64,000 bases of DNA from Sphingomonadales bacterium (GTDB lineage: Bacteria; Bacteroidota; Bacteroidia; Chitinophagales; Chitinophagaceae). Shown here in pieces: positions 16,539-24,641 of this stretch. Position numbers and translations under genes: made by a program. Within the stretch, counting starts at the first letter, position 1; the number at the start of each line of letters is the position of its first letter. The notes below the pieces were generated by a model. The model searched no databases. It saw only the letters and a list, made by a program, of their open reading frames with translations, and was not told the origin of the DNA. The stretch is from the NCBI GenBank assembly GCA_016872195.1, contig VHAT01000009.1, positions 1 to 64,000 of the forward strand, given 5' to 3'.

Positions 16539-17879
16539 TTAGTATCGCGCCCGCACTGCCAATAAAAATTTCTCTATTTTTCTCCGTATCTCGGTCGCAG
16601 TAGATTGATGGTTATTGACCAAGACCGAAAAGACCAGCCATTTTCCTTTGCGCGTCTGCAAAAACCCGCTAAGGGCTACCACGCCACTCAAGGTGCCGGT
16701 CTTAGCAAAGATGGCACTGCTATCTTTCACATAATAACCGCTCAAGGTACCTTCATTGCCACGCGGAAAGATCGTTTGGATCCGCTCCCAGCCAAATTCT
16801 CGCTGCATCCGATCCAATATACTGACCATGTCTTGTGGTGTAAACAGGTTATAGCGACTAAGCCCCGATCCATCTACCCAGCGAGGTGCTTGTGGCAAGT
16901 CAGCGAGATCGGTCGCTAAAACAGTATCGATAAGGGCACGATCGCTCATATACCCCAGCAGACGCTGGCTGACCATGAGCAAACTCTGCTCTGCAAAAAA
17001 GTTATCGCTACGGTGCATCAAGGGAGTCAATAAGGAGTCGGTCGGATGCGAATACAATGGTGTCCCCTCTACCGGTAAGCCACTTACACTCACGGAGGAA
17101 CGAAGCCCTAATTGCTGCAAGGTGTCTTGCAAGAAAATATAATTGGTTACACCCCGATTGGTCTTATAGGGAATTGCCGACTTGCCAAAGGTCTTATTAC
17201 CTCTTTTTATGGAAAATAGATTCTCATCTTGGCTGCGTGAAAGATCGAACTTACCCCCTGTACCCACCAGTTGTACGAGTGCTTCTTTCATAAAAGGGGG
17301 GCGCAAAGCCAACGAAGGAAGCGCTTCTAAGCGCTGATCGCGCGCTTGAAAATAAACCAGATTTCCGTAGACAGGAAAAGCGCTTCGCTCGGCGAGATAG
17401 GGTTCCTGAAAATCATCCCAAGACCACCCACTACCATAGGGCTCAACCCGATCACGAATAGAATAGCGTAAAGCAATATGCTTTTGGCCCTGTAGCATTC
17501 GTTGCAACAAAGGTTGCGTTACAAAGTCAGGATGTAAAAAAGTGGGATCCCCTTGCGGTTGTACATAGAGGGTGTCGTTTGTTTCTTGTAAGACAGCCCC
17601 CACAAGGCGATCTTCCAGGTATTTCATGGCCACATAGCAAGTGGGGATCTTGACATTGCTGGCCGGCACAAAATATTTATGCCCGTTTTGATTGTACCAA
17701 TAGGTCTGCGTAGAGAGTTCCATAATGCTGACACCCCAATGCGCATTGTCGAATGACTTAGCGCTTGCTATTTCTCGTTGAGCCAGCTGTTGCACCTGGC
17801 GTTGTAAACTACACGATGTTAAAGCAAAGAAGAACAGCCAAGAGAACTGTATACGATTTGACAAAAAAGAAAAATGCAT
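16539..17879 (-). CDS. dacB: D-alanyl-D-alanine carboxypeptidase/endopeptidase, PBP4 type
   Basis: 446 residues with a lipoprotein-like or signal-peptide N-terminus (hydrophobic to about 22, with Cys in LTSCS). It trims or cuts peptide cross-links of peptidoglycan in the periplasm. Penicillin-binding motifs are in order: SNVK (SxxK) in VPASNVKIPT, SDN in HRSDNFFAEQ, and KTG in FAKTGTLSG. The domain between the first two motifs is the insertion typical of class C PBP4 enzymes. It converges on mutL and is downstream of the arginase-like gene on the same strand. LTSC suggests a possible lipid anchor. Confidence 0.93.
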   Translation of the reverse strand: MHFSFLSNRIQFSWLFFFALTSCSLQRQVQQLAQREIASAKSFDNAHWGVSIMELSTQTYWYNQNGHKYFVPASNVKIPTCYVAMKYLEDRLVGAVLQETNDTLYVQPQGDPTFLHPDFVTQPLLQRMLQGQKHIALRYSIRDRVEPYGSGWSWDDFQEPYLAERSAFPVYGNLVYFQARDQRLEALPSLALRPPFMKEALVQLVGTGGKFDLSRSQDENLFSIKRGNKTFGKSAIPYKTNRGVTNYIFLQDTLQQLGLRSSVSVSGLPVEGTPLYSHPTDSLLTPLMHRSDNFFAEQSLLMVSQRLLGYMSDRALIDTVLATDLADLPQAPRWVDGSGLSRYNLFTPQDMVSILDRMQREFGWERIQTIFPRGNEGTLSGYYVKDSSAIFAKTGTLSGVVALSGFLQTRKGKWLVFSVLVNNHQSTATEIRRKIEKFLLAVRARY

Positions 17880-17903
17880 TGATTGATTTTTTTGTTGGTA
17901 CGA

Positions 17904-19040
17904 CTACCCTCTCTCTTGGGCGCGCAACCAACGCTCAGGGATCTCATTACTGCTGGCCAATAAATAGTCTTTATAGCTACAGGCGATAAACTGCTTGTTG
18001 GGCAATTGCATCCACCAGCGGCCGGTTTTTTTGCTTTGCAAAAAGATCGTCTCTACTTCGGCAAAGGCCATATAATACTCATTGAATGAATCTTTCTCTT
18101 GCAAGGAAGCTTCTCTGCGACCGCGGCTTCTACCGTCAAGTAAATACCAAAGCATTTGTGCGACCTGCTTGGCGCTAAGGTCTTGCCGATCGGCACGAGG
18201 ATCGTATCCGTATACCCCCACCGTATTGACCGTTGGACTCATGCCTGCATAGCGAAACAGGGTGCAGGCCTCCTCTCCCGTAAACCCATTGGGAGAAATA
18301 GTGCTGGCAGGAGAGTAGGCATTGGCCAACGAAGAAAGATCAAAACTGAATAGATGGCTGTTGCGAATAACCGGTTCCATTTCGTCGGGCGCTTCCTTTA
18401 CATTCCCAACCCGAAAGCAATCGAAGCGAAGCTTGTCGAGCGTTTCGAGTAATTGAGGATTGACACAATAGCTCTGAAACCCTATATGATTATAATGCCT
18501 TATAAAATTGGGCGTGGCCGTCAGCATATCCATCAAAAAATGATCAGCCGGTAAGATCGCCTCCGGATCCAGATCGATAAGAGCATCCACCAAGGTGGCC
18601 TCTATCAGTTGACGGCTGTGAACATACGCTTGGTACTGCGCCGTGGTCAGATCGTGAGAACCGCCTAAGATGATGACTGTTTTCCCTTCTCCGATCAACG
18701 CTGATACAACCGTACGCAAGGCAGCATAGGTATCAGGAAGTGTAGCACCGGTACGAATATTACCCACATCGGCCAGCACCAGATCGGAATGCCAGTAGAA
18801 TAAATTATAGAATTGACGTCGAATCGCATCCGGACCCATGGTTTGATGCTGCTCAATACCCGCTCCCCGATGATCGGGACATCCTACAATGACCAACTGA
18901 GTCTCATCCAAATCCGGAAGAGATTGCTCATGCAAATGAATACTGTACCCGATCTGCCCCTCTTTGTATCCCCGGTCTTGCGAGAGCATCGCCCTGTTGA
19001 CCGGGTCCAGGAAATCTTCAATACCAAGATGATCTGCCAT
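17904..19040 (-). CDS. Arginase/formimidoylglutamase family protein with degenerate metal site
   Basis: 378 residues. The ureohydrolase fold is recognisable from GCPDHRGAGI near residue 53, ILGGSHDLT (124-132), VDALIDLDPE and FSFDLSSL. True enzymes use six ligands for two manganese ions: GGxH, DAHxD and SxDxD. Here GGSHD keeps its His, but DAHxD reads DALID (His lost) and SxDxD reads SFDLS (second Asp lost), leaving four of six. Bacteroidota carry such divergent members, usually annotated as formimidoylglutamase; activity is doubtful. Divergent from pheS with 44 bases between starts. Confidence 0.85.
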   Translation of the reverse strand: MADHLGIEDFLDPVNRAMLSQDRGYKEGQIGYSIHLHEQSLPDLDETQLVIVGCPDHRGAGIEQHQTMGPDAIRRQFYNLFYWHSDLVLADVGNIRTGATLPDTYAALRTVVSALIGEGKTVIILGGSHDLTTAQYQAYVHSRQLIEATLVDALIDLDPEAILPADHFLMDMLTATPNFIRHYNHIGFQSYCVNPQLLETLDKLRFDCFRVGNVKEAPDEMEPVIRNSHLFSFDLSSLANAYSPASTISPNGFTGEEACTLFRYAGMSPTVNTVGVYGYDPRADRQDLSAKQVAQMLWYLLDGRSRGRREASLQEKDSFNEYYMAFAEVETIFLQSKKTGRWWMQLPNKQFIACSYKDYLLASSNEIPERWLRAQERG

Positions 19041-19072
19041 ACTTGCAAGATAATTAATTGCCGGTTTGGACT

Positions 19073-19080
19073 TACTTTTG
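19073..19080 (+). promoter_or_regulatory. -7 promoter element of pheS, four bases from the start codon
   Basis: TACTTTTG fits TAnnTTTG exactly. Only TCGT separates it from the pheS ATG, so the mRNA would start at or next to the AUG. No clear -33 box is visible. Confidence 0.45.
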
Positions 19081-19084
19081 TCGT

Positions 19085-20110
19085 ATGGAGAATCTATGGC
19101 AACAAATTGATGCCCTCCGCAGTGAGATCGGCAGCTTCGCCACCACCCGGGCCGACGAGGTAGAGGCTTTTCGGATCAAGTACCTGGGAACAAAAGGGGT
19201 GGTCAAGCAACTGATGACCGCCATGAAAGAGGTGCCTGTCGAAAAAAAGAAAGAAGCAGGGCAGTTGCTCAATGACTTCAAATCGTTCGTTACCGCCCAT
19301 TATGAGCAACTTCTGACAGGGATCATATCCGATAAAGATGCGTCCACTATCGATCTGAGTTTACCGGGACAACCCTTTCCGATCGGGTCGCGTCATCCAG
19401 TCACCTTAATGAAAAATCGCATCATCTCCATATTTCAGCGGCTGGGCTTTGCCGTAGCAGAAGGACCAGAGATCGAAGATGATTGGCACAATTTTGGCGC
19501 CCTCAATTTGCCGGCCCATCACCCGGCAAGGGATATGCAAGACACGTTTTACATTCAGCAAAATCCCGATTGGGTATTGCGCACGCATACCAGTAGTGTA
19601 CAGATACGCGAAATGGAAAAGGGCCAGCTACCCATTCGCATGCTGATGCCGGGCCGGGTCTTTCGTAACGAAACGGTCAGTGCCCGTAGCCATTGTTTCT
19701 TTCATCAGATAGAAGGATTGTATATAGATGAAAACGTCTCGTTTGCCGACCTGAAGCAAACACTTTACTTCTTTGTCAAGGAAATGTATGGGCCCAATGC
19801 CCAAGTTCGTTTTCGCCCCTCTTATTTTCCGTTCACCGAACCCAGTGCCGAAATGGATGTGAGCTGCTTTATTTGCGCCGGAAAAGGATGCACCGTATGT
19901 AAAAGATCGGGGTGGGTAGAAATATTGGGTTGTGGCATGGTGCATCCCAATGTATTGAGTAATTGCGGCATCGATCCTGAAAAATACAGCGGCTTTGCCT
20001 TTGGTATGGGGGTAGAAAGACCGGCAATGCTCAAATACGGTGTCAACGATCTACGCTTATTCAGTGAGAACGACATCCGCTTCTTACGACAATTTGCAGC
20101 AGCCACCTGA
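19085..20110 (+). CDS. pheS: Phenylalanine-tRNA ligase alpha subunit
   Basis: 341 residues from the ATG at 19085 (MENLWQQIDALRSEI), the normal PheS N-terminus. It charges tRNA-Phe as part of an alpha2-beta2 enzyme. An N-terminal coiled coil (about 1-85) for tRNA binding precedes the class II catalytic core: GPEIEDDWHNF, motif 2 RVFRNETVSARSHCFFHQIEG in abbreviated form RVFRNE...HQIEG, and motif 3 GFAFGMGVERPAML. The beta-subunit gene pheT is not next to it. A 3-hydroxyacyl-CoA dehydrogenase gene follows after 12 bases. Confidence 0.96.
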   Translation: MENLWQQIDALRSEIGSFATTRADEVEAFRIKYLGTKGVVKQLMTAMKEVPVEKKKEAGQLLNDFKSFVTAHYEQLLTGIISDKDASTIDLSLPGQPFPIGSRHPVTLMKNRIISIFQRLGFAVAEGPEIEDDWHNFGALNLPAHHPARDMQDTFYIQQNPDWVLRTHTSSVQIREMEKGQLPIRMLMPGRVFRNETVSARSHCFFHQIEGLYIDENVSFADLKQTLYFFVKEMYGPNAQVRFRPSYFPFTEPSAEMDVSCFICAGKGCTVCKRSGWVEILGCGMVHPNVLSNCGIDPEKYSGFAFGMGVERPAMLKYGVNDLRLFSENDIRFLRQFAAAT

Positions 20111-20122
20111 TAAGCTTCCCCT

Positions 20123-20977
20123 ATGGACATCAATACGATCGGAGTATGTGGCGCAGGTACGATGGGCAGAGGGATCGCCTTAACGGCTGCATTGGCCGGA
20201 TTCAATACAAGACTCTTTGATCTGCAGCCCGCCGCGTTAGAAAGGGCAAAAGAGCAACTACAAAAAGAGCTCAAGAAAAGTATCGAAAAAGGAAAATACA
20301 CCGAAGCCTTTGCCGCACAGGCCTTGGCGCGCATTGAATTTACCGAAGATATCGATGCTTGTGTAGGCGAGATCTTTATCGAGGCGATTGTGGAGCAAGC
20401 CGAACCCAAGATCGCCCTTTTCAATCAACTTGCTGAACGTAATCACAGTGATTGCATTTTTGCTAGCAATACCTCATCGCTCTCCATTACTGAAATGGCC
20501 AAGGCCATTCAACACCCCGAGCGTGTTATCGGCTTACATTTTTTTAACCCGGCCACCCTTATGAAACTGGTCGAGGTCGTTACCACTCCCTTTACCGCCC
20601 CTTCGGTACAAGAAATAGCCTGGAAACTGATGCAGGACTTTCAAAAGACCCCTGTGCTGTGTATCGATTCACCGGGATTTATCGTCAATCGGGTCGCCCG
20701 GCCTTTTTATATAGAATCACTTCGGCTGCTAGAAGAAAAAAAAGCCGGCATGCAACAGTTGGATCGCATCCTTACTGCAGCCGGATTTAAAATGGGACCC
20801 TTTGCCCTGATGGATCTGATCGGTAATGATATTAACTATGCCGTAAGCTGCTCGGTCTATGATCAACTCGGAAAACCAGAACGACTCCGACCTTCTTCGA
20901 TCCAGCAACAGCTGGTGCAAACAGGCAAATGGGGACAGAAATCCGGCGAGGGGTATTATCAATACAAATCAGGCTAA
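20123..20977 (+). CDS. 3-hydroxybutyryl-CoA dehydrogenase family protein
   Basis: 284 residues, standard for the single-domain enzyme. It oxidises 3-hydroxyacyl-CoA with NAD in fatty-acid or butanoate metabolism. The N-terminal Rossmann motif is GVCGAGTMGRGIA; the catalytic His lies in VIGLHFFNPATLMKLVEV and the C-terminal dimer domain has DSPGFIVNRVARPF. The stop codon overlaps the next ATG by one base (TAATG), so the pair is co-translated. Confidence 0.93.
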   Translation: MDINTIGVCGAGTMGRGIALTAALAGFNTRLFDLQPAALERAKEQLQKELKKSIEKGKYTEAFAAQALARIEFTEDIDACVGEIFIEAIVEQAEPKIALFNQLAERNHSDCIFASNTSSLSITEMAKAIQHPERVIGLHFFNPATLMKLVEVVTTPFTAPSVQEIAWKLMQDFQKTPVLCIDSPGFIVNRVARPFYIESLRLLEEKKAGMQQLDRILTAAGFKMGPFALMDLIGNDINYAVSCSVYDQLGKPERLRPSSIQQQLVQTGKWGQKSGEGYYQYKSG

Positions 20978-21990
20978 TGGCTAAAAAAGTATTAGTGACC
21001 GGGGCCAGTGGCTTTTTAGGTTCTTACTTGCTATTGGCCCTATTGAAGCAGGGCTATCAGGTAAGAGGCATGGTGCGTCAACAAAAAAGACCCACCTGGA
21101 TCGATCCGGCTGCACTCGAAGGAGTAGAGTGGTTCGAAGGCGATATACTGGATATTCTCTCACTCGAAGAAGCGATGGACGGCATGGATGCGGTTATTCA
21201 CTGTGCGGCCCTGGTTTCGTTTGCCCCCCAAGACCGTCAATTACTTTATCAGGTTAATACGAATGGGACCGCCAACGTGGTCAATGCGGCCCTCGAAAAA
21301 AAAATCAATCGACTGATACATATCAGTTCAGTCGCGGCACTCGGTCGGATAGCGGGGGGCGGCGTGGTCAATGAAAATGCCAAATGGAAAGAGGGCCCCT
21401 TACACACTCATTATGCACGCAGCAAATTTCAGGCAGAATTGCAGGCCTGGCGCGGTTTTGCGGAAGGACTCGATACGGTCATCCTGAATCCCAGCACCAT
21501 TTTAGGATATGGAAATTGGGAGCAAAGCAGCTGCGCCATCTTTAAGCAACTCTATGATGGGTTTCGCTGGTACACCAGTGGATTAAATGGATTTGTGGAT
21601 GTGCGTGATGTGGCTCGCGCCGCCGTGATGCTCTTAGAGAAAGCAACGGGGGGACAACGTTATATTGTAAACGGTGATAATTGGACCTTTCAGCAACTGC
21701 AGTTTTGCATTGCCGATGGATTCAATCGTAAAAGACCCTCCGCAAGGGCCCATGGCCTTTTATTAGGTCTTGCCTGGCGGATAGAGGCCATACGGTCTTT
21801 CTTAACGGGTAAGCGTCCTTTACTGACACGCGAAAGCGCAAGAGTGGCTCGCAGTGCCACCCGCTTCGATAACAGTAAATTACTAAACGACTTTTCAGCA
21901 TTTTCGTATACCCCGCTGCAACAGACCATACAAGAGGCCTGCAGACAATATGCTGAGCGAGCGTCTTATTTAGCGGAAGCTACACCCTGA
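20977..21990 (+). CDS. NAD-dependent epimerase/dehydratase (dihydroflavonol reductase-like)
   Basis: 337 residues from the ATG at 20977, one base overlapping the previous stop. An extended short-chain dehydrogenase: nucleotide motif VTGASGFLGSYL at the start and the catalytic Tyr-Lys pair in HTHYARSKFQAE (YxxxK). The substrate is unknown; similar proteins reduce ketones or aldehydes on sterol-like or flavonoid-like molecules. The overlap with the 3-hydroxyacyl-CoA dehydrogenase gene suggests a shared pathway, but I cannot name it. Convergent with the LpxD-like gene. Confidence 0.9.
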   Translation: MAKKVLVTGASGFLGSYLLLALLKQGYQVRGMVRQQKRPTWIDPAALEGVEWFEGDILDILSLEEAMDGMDAVIHCAALVSFAPQDRQLLYQVNTNGTANVVNAALEKKINRLIHISSVAALGRIAGGGVVNENAKWKEGPLHTHYARSKFQAELQAWRGFAEGLDTVILNPSTILGYGNWEQSSCAIFKQLYDGFRWYTSGLNGFVDVRDVARAAVMLLEKATGGQRYIVNGDNWTFQQLQFCIADGFNRKRPSARAHGLLLGLAWRIEAIRSFLTGKRPLLTRESARVARSATRFDNSKLLNDFSAFSYTPLQQTIQEACRQYAERASYLAEATP

Positions 21991-22027
21991 CCAACGACTT
22001 TATCTGATCACCGAAAATGTTCTCTGC

Positions 22028-22978
22028 TCAGCGAAAACTTGTTTTTAGCTTTTCCCAAATCTGGGGAATCCGCTTAACCCAAACCAACTCTTTTTTCTTC
22101 TCTTGGAAATCTATGGCAGGGGTACCCCAATAGGTCTTGTTCCCCGATATGGTGCTAGCCACTCCGCTTTGCCCCATTACGACCGCGCCTTTACCTATGG
22201 TCAGGGTCTTGTTAACGCCCACTTGTCCCCACAGCACGGCCTCGTCTTCGAGTACGACTGCGCCGGCAAGTCCCACTTGAGCCGCTATTAGACAATTACG
22301 TCCTATCACACAATCATGTCCAATATGCACCTGGTTATCGATCTTGGTTCCGGCTCCTATCGAGGTATCGGCGGTTACCCCTCGATCGATCGTACAGCCC
22401 GCCCCGATCTCTACCTGATCGGCAATAACAACACGTCCGCAACTTTTCATCTTGCGATACTGGACCGGAAGCGCTTTCTTTCGATTGTAATAAAAAGCAT
22501 CACTGCCAATAACGGTGCCAGCCTGTACGATCACGTCATCACCGAGTTGACAATGATCCAGAATGGTCACCTGAGGATGAATCAGGCAATTCTTTCCGAT
22601 CGTCACTTGGTTGCCGATATAGGCGCCCGGCATCACGATTGTATTGCTTCCAATAACGGCCGTTTCACTAATGGGTTGCAATGAGGGAACAAATGGACGA
22701 TAGGTGTCAACGATACGGAGATAAGCCGCGAACGGATCACTGACCACCAAGAGTGATTTACCGGGTGGAACGGCTATCTGCTGATCGATGATGATACAGG
22801 ATGCAGCAGAGCGAATGCATTTATCATAATATTTGGGATGGTCCACAAAAACCAAATCTCCCACTTGTACTTTATGAATTTCATTGATACCCGTAACGCT
22901 ACCGGTTGCATCTCCAACAAGAGTAGCCTGTATTAATTCGGCCAATGATGTAAGTGAAACCGGCTTTTCAAATTGCAT
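22028..22978 (-). CDS. LpxD-like UDP-3-O-acylglucosamine N-acyltransferase
   Basis: 316 residues. LpxD adds the N-linked hydroxy fatty acid in lipid A synthesis. The N-terminal domain (about 1-95) resembles the LpxD uridine-binding part; the rest is a left-handed beta-helix of hexapeptide repeats. NQVHIGHDCVIGRNCLIAAQ aligns with the catalytic His segment of LpxD. It stands alone, not with lpxC, lpxA or fabZ, so it may be a second LpxD-type enzyme with another acceptor. TACCTTTG on the minus strand supplies a -7 element. Confidence 0.85.
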   Translation of the reverse strand: MQFEKPVSLTSLAELIQATLVGDATGSVTGINEIHKVQVGDLVFVDHPKYYDKCIRSAASCIIIDQQIAVPPGKSLLVVSDPFAAYLRIVDTYRPFVPSLQPISETAVIGSNTIVMPGAYIGNQVTIGKNCLIHPQVTILDHCQLGDDVIVQAGTVIGSDAFYYNRKKALPVQYRKMKSCGRVVIADQVEIGAGCTIDRGVTADTSIGAGTKIDNQVHIGHDCVIGRNCLIAAQVGLAGAVVLEDEAVLWGQVGVNKTLTIGKGAVVMGQSGVASTISGNKTYWGTPAIDFQEKKKELVWVKRIPQIWEKLKTSFR

Positions 22979-22994
22979 GATGTACTATTTTTCA

Positions 22995-23002
22995 CAAAGG
23001 TA
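22995..23002 (-). promoter_or_regulatory. -7 promoter element of the LpxD-like gene
   Basis: On the minus strand the bases read TACCTTTG, a full match to TAnnTTTG, 16 bases before the ATG. Confidence 0.45.
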
Positions 23003-23044
23003 GTAGGCGTAATGTCACCTTTGCTTTTTTGCGTTTATCCACAA

Positions 23045-23060
23045 AACATTTTAAAATGTT
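23045..23060. repeat. 16-base perfect palindrome upstream of the candidate small RNA
   Basis: AACATTTTAAAATGTT is fully self-complementary. It lies about 25 bases before the TTTG box of the small-RNA promoter and 43 bases behind the LpxD-like -7 element, a position suited to a regulator of either transcript. Confidence 0.5.
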
Positions 23061-23083
23061 GATAATTCAAAACAAAAAAATTT

Positions 23084-23113
23084 TTTGGATATTTAAAATA
23101 AATACTAATATTG
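23084..23113 (+). promoter_or_regulatory. Promoter of the candidate small RNA
   Basis: TTTG (23084-23087), 18 bases, then TAATATTG (23106-23113), which matches TAnnTTTG with one mismatch. The layout fits the Bacteroidota -33/-7 promoter. Confidence 0.5.
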
Positions 23114-23117
23114 TGTA

Positions 23118-23187
23118 GGGAAATTTATTTCCCAGTACTTACTAACCCATCCATATAGGATCCCTCCGTTTTCGGAGGGATTTTTTG
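23118..23187 (+). ncRNA. Candidate small RNA of about 70 nt ending in a strong terminator
   Basis: A promoter-like pair is followed by hairpin GGGAAA-TTTA-TTTCCC (23118-23133), a 26-base single-stranded linker, and a 9-bp terminator hairpin (23160-23181, stem ATCCCTCCG with CGGAGGGAT, loop TTTT) with a run of T. No gene lies on the plus strand before it, so the terminator needs its own transcript. It could instead be a leader that attenuates yicC, whose ATG is 62 bases further on; however TACCTTTA at 23225 may be a separate yicC promoter. Confidence 0.5.
23160..23186 (+). terminator. Strong rho-independent terminator upstream of yicC
   Basis: A 9-bp GC-rich stem with a TTTT loop (23160-23181) followed directly by six T (23181-23186). 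It is the best terminator in the window. Confidence 0.85.
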
Positions 23188-23248
23188 TTTGCATACGGCT
23201 CTCCCTTCACATGCGCTTTTAAAATACCTTTACGCAAAGTTCATCCCT

Positions 23249-24124
23249 ATGATCAAATCAATGACCGGCTTTGGAAGAGCCGAAATGCGGGCGGGAGAAA
23301 AATTATTTGTGATCGATATCAAATCGCTCAATGGAAAGCAATTCGATCTGCAACTACGACTGCCTGCCTTGCTTAAGCCTTACGAATTCGATATTCGTCG
23401 TTGGCTGGCCACGGAGCTCGATCGCGGGACGGTCGACTGTAGCATCAGTCTAAAAGAGACCGGCGGGTCGCAACCCGTATCCATCAATACGCAACTGGCT
23501 AAAGCCTACTACGGATCATTGTCCAAACTGGCCTCCGAATTGCAACTCGACACCTCACAATTGCTGACGGCCCTTTTAAAATTGCCCGAGGTCATTACCA
23601 CCGGGGCCGATGTCCTGCAAGCTGAAGAATGGGAGCAGTGTAAAACAGGCATTGCGCAAGCTGTCAAGCAGCTCAATATGCATCGCGAAACAGAGGGAAA
23701 AGCGCTGGAAACCGATCTGCGAAACCGCATCCATACGATCGTGTCGTTGCAAAAGGAGATCAGCCAGCTCGATCCGCTGCGACGAGTGAAACTACGGCAG
23801 GGTATCACCAAAGTGCTGGAAGAAAGCCTGAGAGGCGAAGGATACGATCAAACCCGGCTGGAACAAGAGCTGATTTACTACATAGAGAAAATGGATATCA
23901 GCGAAGAGCAGGTGCGACTACTAAATCACTGCGACTATTTTATACAGCAACTCGACGAAAAGAACGAGAGTAAAGGCAAAAAACTCTCCTTTATCTTACA
24001 GGAGATCGGACGGGAGATCAATACGACAGGCTCAAAGGCCTATGATGCCTCCATACAACGGCTGGTGGTCCAGATGAAGGATGAGCTCGAAAAAGCCAAA
24101 GAGCAAATCTTAAATGTGATGTAA
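23249..24124 (+). CDS. yicC: YicC/YloC family endoribonuclease
   Basis: 291 residues from the ATG at 23249, which starts the conserved MIKSMTGFGRAE; an upstream in-frame start would add 20 non-conserved residues. The family cuts RNA, in E. coli including the small RNA RyhB. N-terminal YicC domain (about 1-155) and the C-terminal DUF1732 part with GKKLSFILQEIGREINTTGSK are both present. In many bacteria yicC is followed by gmk; here gmk is 25 kb away and gldH comes next after 9 bases. Confidence 0.94.
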   Translation: MIKSMTGFGRAEMRAGEKLFVIDIKSLNGKQFDLQLRLPALLKPYEFDIRRWLATELDRGTVDCSISLKETGGSQPVSINTQLAKAYYGSLSKLASELQLDTSQLLTALLKLPEVITTGADVLQAEEWEQCKTGIAQAVKQLNMHRETEGKALETDLRNRIHTIVSLQKEISQLDPLRRVKLRQGITKVLEESLRGEGYDQTRLEQELIYYIEKMDISEEQVRLLNHCDYFIQQLDEKNESKGKKLSFILQEIGREINTTGSKAYDASIQRLVVQMKDELEKAKEQILNVM

Positions 24125-24133
24125 TTTTATAGT

Positions 24134-24631
24134 ATGCCAAATGCGAATCGCTGGTCATTACCAACCCTGATCCTATGTGGACTGCTTGGTGCCCTTAGCG
24201 GGTGTACGTCGTTGGAATTATACGAACGAACGGTCCCCCTACCAGCCCAGCAATGGAAAAGTGAATACACCCCTTCCTTTGACTTTGATATTGCCGATAC
24301 CACCGCCCGCTACGACGTGGCCCTGGTATTACGCCATAGGGATCGTTATCACTATAACAATATCTGGTTGCAGCTCTCCCTTACCGACCCGCAAGGAGAA
24401 AGCTACTCCTTTGAAACCGACTTTGTATTAGGCACCAATGAAACCGGCTGGCTAGGAGCCGGAATGGACGATATTTACGAGCACCGCATTTCGCTGCAAA
24501 AAGAGCTGGTGGCACAGGGGATTTCTTTTCGGCAGGCCGGCACTTACCGCTTTCGTATAAAACAACTGATGCGCGAAGATCCACTAGAGGAAGTCATGAA
24601 TATCGGCATACGAATAGAAAAGAAACCCTGA
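24134..24631 (+). CDS. gldH: Gliding motility lipoprotein GldH
   Basis: 165 residues. A lipoprotein signal peptide ends in LSGC (Cys24). GldH is required for gliding in Flavobacterium and for stability of the motility apparatus. Family marks include ERTVPLPAQQW, ALVLRHRDRYHYNNIWLQ and the C-terminal GWLGAGMDDIYEHRI, which I recognise as GldH hallmarks. It lies 9 bases after yicC and 10 before the histidine kinase gene, so the four genes yicC-gldH-HK-RR look like one transcription unit. Confidence 0.9.
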   Translation: MPNANRWSLPTLILCGLLGALSGCTSLELYERTVPLPAQQWKSEYTPSFDFDIADTTARYDVALVLRHRDRYHYNNIWLQLSLTDPQGESYSFETDFVLGTNETGWLGAGMDDIYEHRISLQKELVAQGISFRQAGTYRFRIKQLMREDPLEEVMNIGIRIEKKP

Positions 24632-24641
24632 CCCTTCGCTT

